A DNA stretch of 64,000 nucleotides from Echinicola shivajiensis (GTDB lineage Bacteria; Bacteroidota; Bacteroidia; Cytophagales; Cyclobacteriaceae). The position numbers and the translations under genes were made by a program. The notes beneath the pieces are model-generated. The model saw only the letters and a program-made list of their open reading frames with translations, had not been told where the DNA came from and searched no databases. Shown here in pieces: positions 7,089-15,818 of this stretch. How positions within the stretch are numbered: position 1 is the stretch's first letter; every line of letters begins with the position of its first letter. The stretch is taken from positions 1-64,000 of the forward strand of contig NZ_JAHHZM010000018.1 of assembly GCF_018642165.1 (NCBI RefSeq). The letters run 5' to 3'.

Positions 7089-9931
7089 ATCATTTCATCG
7101 AATTCCAAGGTAATATAATAAAGCCCTCCTATCTGGGCATTTCCAAAAGCAGTTGTATAATACTTGTTGAGGATATTAGAGCCTCCGATTTTAATGGAAG
7201 TTTTGATTTTTGGAAGTTTATATCCTACCATAGCGTCCAAAGTATTGAAGGAAGGAATCGCAGCATCCCCAAAAGAAGATTCCCAATAAAAATCATTTTG
7301 CCATCGCCAGTTTACATTGGCACTTATATTATTGATAATATTGGTTTTGCCTAGCCCCAAGTTTAAACGGTAATCAGGCGTATTGAACCTGGTGCTAAAA
7401 CCTGGAGGAGTGTCATTTTTTGATAAACCATTGTAGGAAATATTACCCTTTAACCAAATGCCATTAATGAAGCGGAAATCACCGCTCAAGGCCCAACCAT
7501 TGGCGGTTACCCTGCTATCTGAACTGATGGTGGTTTGAAACCTTGTTTCTTCAGGTGTGTTAGGGTCCTTTACCATCAACTGTCTTGAGTGAAATCCATT
7601 ATAGATATTTTGGAATACATAAAAGTCTACGAACAGCTGTTTTTTGAAGTATAGGCCTCTGTATCCAAGCTCATAGGCAGTTACTTTTTCGGGTCTAAAG
7701 ACAGGGAGATTAATAGGGCCATCATCTAAATAGGGCTTGTCAGTAATTGGATTGGATCCGGTCAAAGGGTAGACATTGTCACTGGTGATTCCGTATTTCT
7801 CAAATACCTGGGGGAGTCCACCTATCACCTGAAAAGCGCCAATATTCAGGTCTACCCATTGGTCAGCGAGGCTTGCATACCTGAAGGCTGATTGGAGAGA
7901 AGCCCTTACGGTGTGGTTTTTCTCCTTATCCATGGAATAGACCATCGAAAATCTTGGCGTATAGATGGATTCAAACTGCTGATGATCATCAAAACGTGAA
8001 GAGAAGGTAATCCTCAAATGGTCCTTAAGGATATCTTTTCTGATTTGGGCGTAAATACCATACCACCAAGAGTGCAGGGGATCATCCTTTTCGTCCAAAA
8101 AAGTAGTGCCTTCCGTGTTGATATTATAGTATCGGTACTGCCAGCCAACTATCAGTTCAAATGCCTTGATTAAGTGATTGAAATTATACATTCCTTCAAA
8201 GCCAATCTGACTGGTTTTGTCTACAATTAAGGAACCACTGGGCAGAGAGGTGCTTGTGATATCATTCAGTAAAGAATTAAATTCTTCTGTGCCAGCAAGC
8301 GGAAAAGCAGGTTTACTGGGATCAGGGATGTTTCCTTGGACATTTCTATTATCGGCAACTGTTCGGGCAAAACTATACGATTGATTCAAAGGAAAACCAA
8401 ATACTACATAGCCCTGTGCAAAGGCACCAAGATAATCAGCATACCAGTCTTCGCTTGATTTCCAAGCTTCATTCAATAAAAGTCCTGTAGTGCCAGCATC
8501 ATAGGTGTCACCCGCATTTTCTCCTACTGTCCAAAGTCGCAAAAATCCCTCTGGTTTTTTCAATTCCAGCTTGCCCATATAGGTACTGAAGTTCTTAAGC
8601 GAAAATCTGTTTTGAGCAGTGTAAACAGATGTCCCACTGCCAAAGCCTCCTGACAAAATAAGTTCTGAAGTCTTTGAAAAGCGATAGTTTAGAGAGGATA
8701 AGATTCTTAGATTTTTGGTGTTATAGTCCACAAGGTCCTTCTCTTTCCAGCCTGTCCTGCTAACTATCTGGTCTGGGAAAAGAGCTGCTACACTGTCCAC
8801 ATAATAGTCGAATTCCGGCGTGCCTGGCTGTAATCCAAGGAAATTTTCTGCTAGTCCAGCAGCTACTTCCGGAGCTACTTCTTTGAGGTTGACAGGGACT
8901 ATAATATCATCGCCATACACGTTTACACCATCATAGCCTTCATTACTTTCTCGGGTTGAATTGGGATCACCCAAGTTGTTCCTGTCCCGATAATCAGAAG
9001 CATGCCAGTCATTAGCTTGTAGGTAACCCAAGACCACTTTGAAGGCAAATTTATCTTTAAAGGATTTAGCATATCGAAGATTCAAATCAACCATAGGAGA
9101 GGGATTGTCCCTGTATTCGGCATTCATGTGCATTATACCTGTTTGGAGTGAGGCACTTAGTCCTTGGTATTCAAAAGGGTTTTTACTCGTCATAAGTAGG
9201 CTTCCGTTCATACCCCCTGGTCCATATAGGGCACTTGATGCTCCGATCAGTAGCTCAACACTTTCCACATCTAATTGCGATAGGCCAAAAATATTTCCAG
9301 CTGCAAAACCCAATCCAGCAGGAGTATTGTCCATACCATCAGTAAACTGGTTAAATCGGTAATTAGTGTTGCCATTAAAACCTCGTGTGTTTAAAGTCCT
9401 GAAAGTTAGACTTTGGACATTCATGTCCACTCCTTTTAGATTATAAATCCCGTCATAAAAATTAGCAGCAGTGGTCCTTTTTAGATCCCTGATGTCCAGT
9501 TTTTCTATACTTACTGGAGATTCCAGCAGCGCCTCTTCCATCCTTGATGCTGAAACTACTACATCTCGAACCTGAAAGGCTTCCTCTTCCATATGGATGT
9601 CAAGGATGTTGATTGGAGTTTCTATCAGGATTTTCTGATTCGAATAACCGATCATACTAAACACCAAAGTGAAAGGCAGCTCTTCAGTGACTTCCAATGA
9701 ATACTTACCATTTATATCAGTATAGGTGCCTTGAAATGTGTTTTGTATAGAAATATTGACACCATTTAATGGAGATCTTGAATTGTTATCAAAAACGGTT
9801 CCCTTAATGGTGAATGACTGGGCAAAACAGGAAAAATTGAACAAGAAAAAAACAAAAAATAGTCCTAAACCAATCAGCTGATTGACCGATGTTGGATTCA
9901 ATTCCTTACTTATTGTTCCAATAAAAGTCAT
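7082..9931 (-). CDS. TonB-dependent receptor with CarboxypepD_reg-like domain
   Basis: A 949-residue outer-membrane receptor. A hydrophobic signal region ends near FSCFAQ. It is followed by a carboxypeptidase-regulatory-like beta-sandwich (about residues 42-120, GTVFDNNSRSPLNGVNISI), a plug domain (about 125-250, with VESVELLIGASSALYGPGG) and a beta-barrel that ends in an aromatic C-terminal strand. No SusD partner is adjacent, so it is a stand-alone receptor and not a SusC of a SusCD pair. It converges on the hydroxyproline genes. Import of hydroxyproline-containing peptides is one guess, but nothing in the sequence fixes the ligand. A siderophore or cobalamin receptor is equally possible. 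Confidence 0.9.
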   Translation of the reverse strand: MTFIGTISKELNPTSVNQLIGLGLFFVFFLFNFSCFAQSFTIKGTVFDNNSRSPLNGVNISIQNTFQGTYTDINGKYSLEVTEELPFTLVFSMIGYSNQKILIETPINILDIHMEEEAFQVRDVVVSASRMEEALLESPVSIEKLDIRDLKRTTAANFYDGIYNLKGVDMNVQSLTFRTLNTRGFNGNTNYRFNQFTDGMDNTPAGLGFAAGNIFGLSQLDVESVELLIGASSALYGPGGMNGSLLMTSKNPFEYQGLSASLQTGIMHMNAEYRDNPSPMVDLNLRYAKSFKDKFAFKVVLGYLQANDWHASDYRDRNNLGDPNSTRESNEGYDGVNVYGDDIIVPVNLKEVAPEVAAGLAENFLGLQPGTPEFDYYVDSVAALFPDQIVSRTGWKEKDLVDYNTKNLRILSSLNYRFSKTSELILSGGFGSGTSVYTAQNRFSLKNFSTYMGKLELKKPEGFLRLWTVGENAGDTYDAGTTGLLLNEAWKSSEDWYADYLGAFAQGYVVFGFPLNQSYSFARTVADNRNVQGNIPDPSKPAFPLAGTEEFNSLLNDITSTSLPSGSLIVDKTSQIGFEGMYNFNHLIKAFELIVGWQYRYYNINTEGTTFLDEKDDPLHSWWYGIYAQIRKDILKDHLRITFSSRFDDHQQFESIYTPRFSMVYSMDKEKNHTVRASLQSAFRYASLADQWVDLNIGAFQVIGGLPQVFEKYGITSDNVYPLTGSNPITDKPYLDDGPINLPVFRPEKVTAYELGYRGLYFKKQLFVDFYVFQNIYNGFHSRQLMVKDPNTPEETRFQTTISSDSRVTANGWALSGDFRFINGIWLKGNISYNGLSKNDTPPGFSTRFNTPDYRLNLGLGKTNIINNISANVNWRWQNDFYWESSFGDAAIPSFNTLDAMVGYKLPKIKTSIKIGGSNILNKYYTTAFGNAQIGGLYYITLEFDEMMR

Positions 9932-10072
9932 TGATAATTAAATAGTTAAATCATTATTCATTCAATATATAATTATTTTCTGTCATTATTATGAATTTAA
10001 TTATACTTATATTTATATAAATGTATTTCGTCCCATTCTTTTTTATGTTATACCTTATTATCATGCACAACT

Positions 10073-10594
10073 ATGGAAATCTCAAAAAAAATATTTTCGA
10101 TCTTCTTAATGGTTTTCGCGCTTTTCATTGTCTCCTGCGGGGATGATGACGATGATGTAAAGGAACCTGATCCTCTGGTTGGGACCTATATACTTTCTTC
10201 TGCTACGCTTAATGCTGAAGTAACCTTTATGGGAAATACTTGGCCTGCAGGCTCACCCATCACTGAAGTGGTTAAGCAGCTATTATATAATGATTCTCCT
10301 TGTGCAGATGGAGCCAATACCCAGATCATTCTAATGGAAAACTATGATGTGGCCTATGGTTGCGATAGCGAAAATTTAGATCCTTTGAACCTCGGGACTT
10401 GGTTCGTGAATGATGACAGGTCTGCATTAACTATGAACCTGACCATTCAAAATCAACCTTTTCCACTGATGTTAGAGAACTTGGCCAATGTCAATGGAGA
10501 TGTGGAAGGGGATGCTACAAATTTTCCTTTGGTGGATCCAGGCGATGGTAGTTTAACCATTGCGAATGTCCATATTGTATTTGAAGAAATTTAG
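10073..10594 (+). CDS. Small lipoprotein with acidic N-terminus
   Basis: A 173-residue protein with a lipoprotein signal: hydrophobic core followed by IVSC, with Cys22 the lipidation site. The next residues are Gly and a run of five Asp. This pattern directly after the cysteine is frequent in Bacteroidota surface lipoproteins. The remainder (GTYILSSATLNAEVTF, and a GTWFVNDDRSALTM segment) resembles lipocalin-like small lipoproteins, but no family is claimed. Its stop codon overlaps that of the converging sulfotransferase gene, so the two genes share four bases. Confidence 0.75.
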   Translation: MEISKKIFSIFLMVFALFIVSCGDDDDDVKEPDPLVGTYILSSATLNAEVTFMGNTWPAGSPITEVVKQLLYNDSPCADGANTQIILMENYDVAYGCDSENLDPLNLGTWFVNDDRSALTMNLTIQNQPFPLMLENLANVNGDVEGDATNFPLVDPGDGSLTIANVHIVFEEI

Positions 10595-11703
10595 TTTTTT
10601 ATAATTTCCATATTGTCAGGAAGATCATAATTCCATCTCTGCAGATAGTCGGCCCAATGTTTTTCTACAAGGTCCTTTTCTCTGATAGAGATGGAATATT
10701 TATTTTTTTTATAGGGACCTTGTTGGTCCAGGTATTTTTCAAAATTGCTTTTTGACTCCTTAAATCCACTGATGTCCAGTTGGTCGAAAATTTCTACCAA
10801 AGATTCTATTGGTGATCTTTCAAGCTCTTCAAATCTAATTTCAATTAGCCTGTCATCAGGTTTGACCTGGGTGTAAAAAGAATCCATAAGCTTTGTGTAG
10901 TTCTGGATAACCATTTTCTCTATTTCTTCATCAGTAAGTTCTTGAAACCAAAGTGTAGGCATCAATTCCTTGAAGAATTTCATAGTGGAAAGAAAAACCG
11001 TATAAGGGTTGCGGTAAATATGAATGAATCTAGCATCAGGGTAAAGTGATCGAAGGGTATCCAACCTGGCCGTAGATGCTGGGTTTTTGATGAAGAGCTG
11101 TTGGTTATGATTGATCAGGCTGGTTTTTTTAAGTAATCCATCGTAATCCTTGGCCCATTTTGCTTTATCCTTCTCACTGGAAAATGAAATATAGCGCTCA
11201 AAGAAATCTGATGCTTTTTTGGGGAAATAGAAAAAATTATAGAAGGAAGCTTCCGAGATATTGGAAAGGGCAAATTCCTCCTCTTGGGGATAGGTATAAT
11301 GGAGTTTTACATTGTCACTGGGCCTAGTTTCAGGTGTTAACCAATTCATCAGTGGCGCCATCAATGGTTTTGAGGCCATATAATTGGTGAAAACAGTTTG
11401 ATAGGTACTGACGAAAGCAGCTTTTTCAGTTTGGCAAAGGAGATTATGCAATAAGGTAGTCCCACTTCTCCAGTGGCCTAAAATGAAGACAGGCTTATTG
11501 ACTTTCACCTGACTGGTATCCCTATATTTCCAATCCTCATACCATCGGAGTGGACTTAAAATGCTGATGATTGCACCTGTAAGAAAATATTTGAGAAGGT
11601 ACTTTGTCTCTATTTGTTCTTTACTTGTTATCTTAATGTAATTGCTTAGTTTTGAGCCTATAAGGGGGGATAATGGAGGTAGGCTGAATTCTTTCTTTGA
11701 CAT
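10591..11703 (-). CDS. Sulfotransferase (PAPS-dependent family)
   Basis: A 370-residue protein with the 5'-phosphosulfate-binding loop GHWRSGTT (about residues 76-83) preceded by a hydrophobic strand. The 3'-phosphate-binding region is YRNPYTVFLSTMKFF. It would transfer sulfate from PAPS to a hydroxyl or amine on a small molecule or lipid. No secretion signal is evident, so it is cytoplasmic or peripheral. The ATG at 11703 was chosen over an upstream TTG at 11724, because the longer form would overlap the divergent neighbour's start. It lies head-to-head with a DUF1295 gene, and only 14 bases separate the two start codons. The setting suggests a lipid acceptor, which is an inference. Confidence 0.85.
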   Translation of the reverse strand: MSKKEFSLPPLSPLIGSKLSNYIKITSKEQIETKYLLKYFLTGAIISILSPLRWYEDWKYRDTSQVKVNKPVFILGHWRSGTTLLHNLLCQTEKAAFVSTYQTVFTNYMASKPLMAPLMNWLTPETRPSDNVKLHYTYPQEEEFALSNISEASFYNFFYFPKKASDFFERYISFSSEKDKAKWAKDYDGLLKKTSLINHNQQLFIKNPASTARLDTLRSLYPDARFIHIYRNPYTVFLSTMKFFKELMPTLWFQELTDEEIEKMVIQNYTKLMDSFYTQVKPDDRLIEIRFEELERSPIESLVEIFDQLDISGFKESKSNFEKYLDQQGPYKKNKYSISIREKDLVEKHWADYLQRWNYDLPDNMEIIKN

Positions 11704-11717
11704 AACTATTTGTTCAT

Positions 11718-12599
11718 ATGACAACAGGTATTTCTAAAGTTAAAAGTTTTCTTATTGTAATCATTGTTTATTGTCTCTGTTTATTGGTCTCCTGGTTTAT
11801 AATGTTTTATGGAAATGTAGAAAATGATTTGTGGGCAATGGGGCTGGCAGATTTAACAGCTACAGTCATCGTTTTTGTTTTTTCATTTGCTTATAGTAAT
11901 TCAAGTATTTACGATCCTTATTGGAGTGTATACCCGATTTTTATTTCGTCTTATTGGATCATTTTGATTGGGGATATAGGAAATATGTACCGTAACTGCT
12001 TGGTCTTTGCCTTGGTGTTAGTATGGGGAATCAGGCTGACTTTAAATTGGGCAAGGGGCTGGCATGGGATGATGCATCAAGATTGGAGATATGTTCAACT
12101 AAAGAGCGAAACTGGGCCTTTTTATTGGTTAGTCAGTTTTTTGGGAATCCACCTTTTTCCTACCCTATTGGTTTTTCTTTCTTGTATACCACTTTACTTT
12201 ATTTTTCAGATTAGCGCCCCTTTGGGGATAGTTGATGTAATAGTATTCTTGGTAACTGGGGGAGCAATATTGATTGAAGCTATAGCCGATAATCAACTTA
12301 GGTGTTTTAAGCAATCAGCTGATAATGAGGGGAAAGTTATGGATAGGGGATTATGGTCTTATTCAAGACATCCCAACTATTTCGGGGAAATACTCTTTTG
12401 GTTTGGCTTGTTTTTGTTTATCTTAAATGATTACAAACCAGACCGTTATTGGCTTGTGGGAGGCTCAGTTAGCATTTTCTTATTGTTCGTCTTTATCAGT
12501 ATTCCCATGATGGAAAAGCGAGAATTGAAAAAGCAAGGTTATAAGCAATATAAGGAGAAAGTTTCGGTCCTCATTCCTCTGCCCAATCGCAAAAAATAA
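11718..12599 (+). CDS. DUF1295 membrane protein, steroid 5-alpha-reductase-like
   Basis: A 293-residue integral membrane protein with about seven to eight hydrophobic segments. The C-terminal family signature DRGLWSYSRHPNYFGE lies near residues 210-225, and the protein ends in a KKQGYKQYKEKVSVLIPLP-type tail. DUF1295 proteins belong to the superfamily of steroid 5-alpha reductases and isoprenylcysteine methyltransferases. They reduce double bonds in steroid- or enone-type lipids, or methylate them. The substrate here is unknown. Its stop overlaps the next start (TAATG), so it leads a tight five-gene operon with an SDR and an efflux set. A second, shorter DUF1295 gene lies at the far end of the locus. 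Confidence 0.85.
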   Translation: MTTGISKVKSFLIVIIVYCLCLLVSWFIMFYGNVENDLWAMGLADLTATVIVFVFSFAYSNSSIYDPYWSVYPIFISSYWIILIGDIGNMYRNCLVFALVLVWGIRLTLNWARGWHGMMHQDWRYVQLKSETGPFYWLVSFLGIHLFPTLLVFLSCIPLYFIFQISAPLGIVDVIVFLVTGGAILIEAIADNQLRCFKQSADNEGKVMDRGLWSYSRHPNYFGEILFWFGLFLFILNDYKPDRYWLVGGSVSIFLLFVFISIPMMEKRELKKQGYKQYKEKVSVLIPLPNRKK

Positions 12600-13435
12600 T
12601 GGCTTTAAAGGTACTCATATCAGGACCTACCTCTGGGACAGGAAAATATCTAGCGAACTTTCTTGCCTATAATTCCTTTGAGACTATTCTTTTGGGGAGA
12701 AATATGGAGGAAATGCAAGACTTGGAAGCTTTCAAATCTGGAAATTGTAAATGCTTTGAAACCAATTTGGCCAGTATGGATTCCCTGAAGCAGTCCATCT
12801 TTAATATCAAGAAAGAGGTTGATCAGATAGACATAATCATCAATAATGCGGGAATCCTTGGTTATGATAGCCCCAGAGTGGATGAAAGAGGAGTTGAAGC
12901 AACCTTTCAGGTGAATTATCTGGCTCATTACTATTTGGTTTCAGAATTGGCGGAGTTGTTTAATTCCCAAAGGACCAGACTATTTAATATGTGTTCTAGG
13001 GCGGCATTTTGGTATCATCTTGATGCAAAGGATTTTCAATCATTAAAAGCATACCAGCCCATGAAGGCTTATGGTCGGAGCAAGAAAATGCTTATGATGC
13101 TTGGGAAATGGATGGCTGACAATCCAGCTTATGCGCATGTCGAAGTGTATAATATTGATCCTGGAACATTTAAGTCTGGCATCAGCAGGTCTAGAGGGCT
13201 TTGGTTCAGGTTTTTATATGAAATTGCCCGTTCCTTCATGAGAAGACCTGAAAATGCTTGCAAAGAAATAGTGGAGATAATCCAAGGGATGAGAACATTT
13301 CCTTCAGGTGCTTTGATCAAAAATGGAGCTGTTAAATCTTCTCCAGTTGAACAGCATTTGCTCAATCTTTTGATCGAAGAAAGTACTGCGCTTACAGGCT
13401 CGGACATTCGTGCTGTCAAAGCATTCATAAGATGA
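12599..13435 (+). CDS. Short-chain dehydrogenase/reductase
   Basis: A 278-residue SDR. The cofactor motif is SGPTSGTGK (Gly9, Gly13, Gly15), followed by NNAG at 82-85 and the catalytic pair Tyr158-x3-Lys162 (YGRSK). Ser133 in NMCSRAAF is the likely catalytic serine. All catalytic residues are therefore present. The layout resembles retinol-dehydrogenase/protochlorophyllide-reductase-like SDRs that act on bulky hydrophobic alcohols or ketones. It starts inside the stop of the DUF1295 gene and ends overlapping the TolC start by four bases. A keto/hydroxy conversion paired with the reductase next door is the natural reading, but the substrate is not known. Confidence 0.85.
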   Translation: MALKVLISGPTSGTGKYLANFLAYNSFETILLGRNMEEMQDLEAFKSGNCKCFETNLASMDSLKQSIFNIKKEVDQIDIIINNAGILGYDSPRVDERGVEATFQVNYLAHYYLVSELAELFNSQRTRLFNMCSRAAFWYHLDAKDFQSLKAYQPMKAYGRSKKMLMMLGKWMADNPAYAHVEVYNIDPGTFKSGISRSRGLWFRFLYEIARSFMRRPENACKEIVEIIQGMRTFPSGALIKNGAVKSSPVEQHLLNLLIEESTALTGSDIRAVKAFIR

Positions 13436-14763
13436 AAAGGCGTTACTTGCTGATACTGCTTAGTTTGATTTTTCAACCCATATGGGCACAGAATACTCAA
13501 ATGCTGACCATTCAGGAATGCTTGGAATTAGCTCTTCAGAATAATAAACGATTAAAACTTCAAAAGCTGGAATTAAATAAAGAGCAGCAAAAGTTGAAGG
13601 CTGAAGCTAATTTTTTGCAACCCGAGATAAGTGCATTTAGCCAATATTTTCTATACTTGGATGATTACCCAGTTTACTTTTTTCCTGAGAATACCGGGGC
13701 AAATTTGAATGGACCGGTACAATTGGGTGCGGACCAAAATTTTTATTCAGGAATCATGCTTGAGCAAAGCCTCTTAGATGCCCGCATGTTTGGTGCTGGA
13801 AAGCTAAAACAAGCTTCAGGTGAAATATTTGAAAGAAAAATACAGCTTGATGAAAATGAACTTAGGTATGAGGTACTCAAAGCCTATTTTCAGGTATTGA
13901 GCCTTCAAGAGAATCAGGTTTTATTGGATTTTAATAAAGAGAGACTTCATAAGCTGAAGCAGATTACCAGCATATCCGTTGATAATAAGTTTGCTAAATC
14001 GGTGGATCTGGAGGAAATTGAATTAAGGCAGAAGGAGCTGGTAATTAGAGAAAGGAAGTTTCAACAAGGGTATGAACAAAGTTTGAAATACCTAAAATTA
14101 CTTTGTGGTTTGCCACAAGACCAAAAAATAGCTTTGGTCAATATTCAGAAACTGGAAACTGAATTTGTTCCTTTGGAGACTATGGACTCTATAAAAGGGA
14201 TATCATGGGAATTAATGGAATTACAAAAGCAAATTAACTCCAGTGCTTCCGCAAAGGGAGATTCCCAAAGCTATCCCTCATTGGATCTTTTTATGTCTTT
14301 TCAGTGGTTGCAGCAGGAGGGCTATGGGGACCTGTTTAGCTCCAATGCGGAATGGTTTAATCAACACATTATTGGCCTGAGATTGAATATTCCGATTATT
14401 AGCAAGGGAACTATAAATCGGAAAGAGCAGGCCAAACTGGACAATGAGATTTTAAACCTTCAGCAAGAGTTGCTACTGGAAAGCCAGCAAATGCAAAGAG
14501 AAAAGGCTTTGGATGCCTCGGAGATAGCTCGAGTGGAAATGGAACACCATGAAGAGTTGCTTGATCTTCGGAAAAGACAATACGGACAGGCAGAACTCAG
14601 GTACAAAGAACACACAGCATCATTAAGAGAATTGCTTGAAACAGATGAGGAATTGGTGAAACAAAAGGTGGCATTCCAGCAAAAGAAGGTAGACTACTTT
14701 CTGAGCATATTAGACTTATATAAGGCTTATGATATTTTAGACCATATAACAGATCTGCCATGA
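13432..14763 (+). CDS. TolC-family outer-membrane efflux channel
   Basis: A 443-residue outer-membrane factor. It has a signal peptide ending FQPIWAQ, then long heptad-like alpha-helical stretches (LNKEQQKLKAEANFLQPEIS near the start and the RKRQYGQAELRYKEHTASL repeat near the end) typical of TolC-type tunnels. The two halves show the internal duplication expected for the family. It overlaps the SDR upstream and the adaptor downstream by ATGA junctions, so it is made together with its partners. The transported molecule is not known. The neighbouring lipid-type enzymes suggest a hydrophobic product. Confidence 0.85.
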   Translation: MKRRYLLILLSLIFQPIWAQNTQMLTIQECLELALQNNKRLKLQKLELNKEQQKLKAEANFLQPEISAFSQYFLYLDDYPVYFFPENTGANLNGPVQLGADQNFYSGIMLEQSLLDARMFGAGKLKQASGEIFERKIQLDENELRYEVLKAYFQVLSLQENQVLLDFNKERLHKLKQITSISVDNKFAKSVDLEEIELRQKELVIRERKFQQGYEQSLKYLKLLCGLPQDQKIALVNIQKLETEFVPLETMDSIKGISWELMELQKQINSSASAKGDSQSYPSLDLFMSFQWLQQEGYGDLFSSNAEWFNQHIIGLRLNIPIISKGTINRKEQAKLDNEILNLQQELLLESQQMQREKALDASEIARVEMEHHEELLDLRKRQYGQAELRYKEHTASLRELLETDEELVKQKVAFQQKKVDYFLSILDLYKAYDILDHITDLP

Positions 14764-15818
14764 AGCGGATTACGATCATAATGCTGTTAATTGTCCTTAT
14801 CTCTGTGATCGGTTTTGTCTTATGGACAAACAGAAATGAAATGAGGAAAGCAAGCCTTTTGGCAGAGACCAAAGTGGAAAAGATCCCTGTGAATATTTTC
14901 ACGGTTCGGCAAAGCAGTCCAAGTGCTTCTTTTAGACTTTCGGGGCAATTATCTCCATCAAGTGAACTGGTATTACTGTCTCAGACTCAGGGTGAAATAT
15001 TATCCTTATCTAAAGGAAAGGGTCAATGGGTCGAGATTGGAGAAGAAATAGCCGCTGTGGAGGATTTATTGTACAAGGAAGAATATGAATTGAGCAAATT
15101 GGCCTATGAAAAACTGAGAATAGATTTAGAGAGATTTAAACGAATGGAAGAAGGGGAGGCCATAACTTCCCAGCAAAGGGAAGGTGTAGAGCTTAATTTG
15201 AATACCGCTAAAGCCAAATATTTGGCTGCCCAAAAACAACTTGAAAATGCTCACATCAAGGCGCCCATAGCAGGATTTATCAACCAGATGTTTGTGAAAA
15301 AAGGATCATTAATCGGTATTGGTGCCCCAGTTTGTGAAATTGTTAATACCAGTAGTTTGATCTTAAAATTAAATTTGGCAGAAAAGGAGGTCTTAGGATT
15401 AGAGTCGGCTAAGGAAATAAGAGTGGTTGTGCCTTCAATGCCCGGGGATACCTTAATCGGTAAATTGGAATTTGTCAGTGTAAAAGCTGATCATAATAAT
15501 CAGTATGAAGCAGAAATCACTCTAGTCAACGAGAAAGCTCGTTTTAAGGCAGGCATGATCGGTTTGGCGCTTTTGGATAATGAGCCCGATGAAGAGGGAA
15601 TTTATATCCCTATCGGTTCCTTGATGGATGTTGGAGAGAAGGAGGAATATGTTTATGTGGTAGAGCAGGGAAGGGCCATTAGAAAAAATGTTGTCTCTGG
15701 AGCTAGGTATGGGGATTATATTGAAATCCTAAAAGGTGTTCAACCCGGAGATAGGGTGATTCTAGAAGGAAAAAATAGGATTGATCCTGAACAAGCAGTA
15801 GTCGTCATATCGGAATGA
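14760..15818 (+). CDS. RND periplasmic adaptor (membrane fusion protein)
   Basis: A 352-residue HlyD/AcrA-type adaptor. An N-terminal membrane anchor (about residues 4-22) has no lipobox cysteine. It is followed by a lipoyl-like half-domain, a short helical hairpin (about 100-160, with ITSQQREGVELNLNTAKAKY) and the second lipoyl half (NAHIKAPIAGFINQMFVKKG). A beta-barrel and membrane-proximal domain end in GVQPGDRVILEGKNRI. It bridges the TolC-like channel and the RND pump. Both junctions are four-base ATGA overlaps, so the three efflux genes form a translationally coupled set. Confidence 0.9.
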   Translation: MKRITIIMLLIVLISVIGFVLWTNRNEMRKASLLAETKVEKIPVNIFTVRQSSPSASFRLSGQLSPSSELVLLSQTQGEILSLSKGKGQWVEIGEEIAAVEDLLYKEEYELSKLAYEKLRIDLERFKRMEEGEAITSQQREGVELNLNTAKAKYLAAQKQLENAHIKAPIAGFINQMFVKKGSLIGIGAPVCEIVNTSSLILKLNLAEKEVLGLESAKEIRVVVPSMPGDTLIGKLEFVSVKADHNNQYEAEITLVNEKARFKAGMIGLALLDNEPDEEGIYIPIGSLMDVGEKEEYVYVVEQGRAIRKNVVSGARYGDYIEILKGVQPGDRVILEGKNRIDPEQAVVVISE

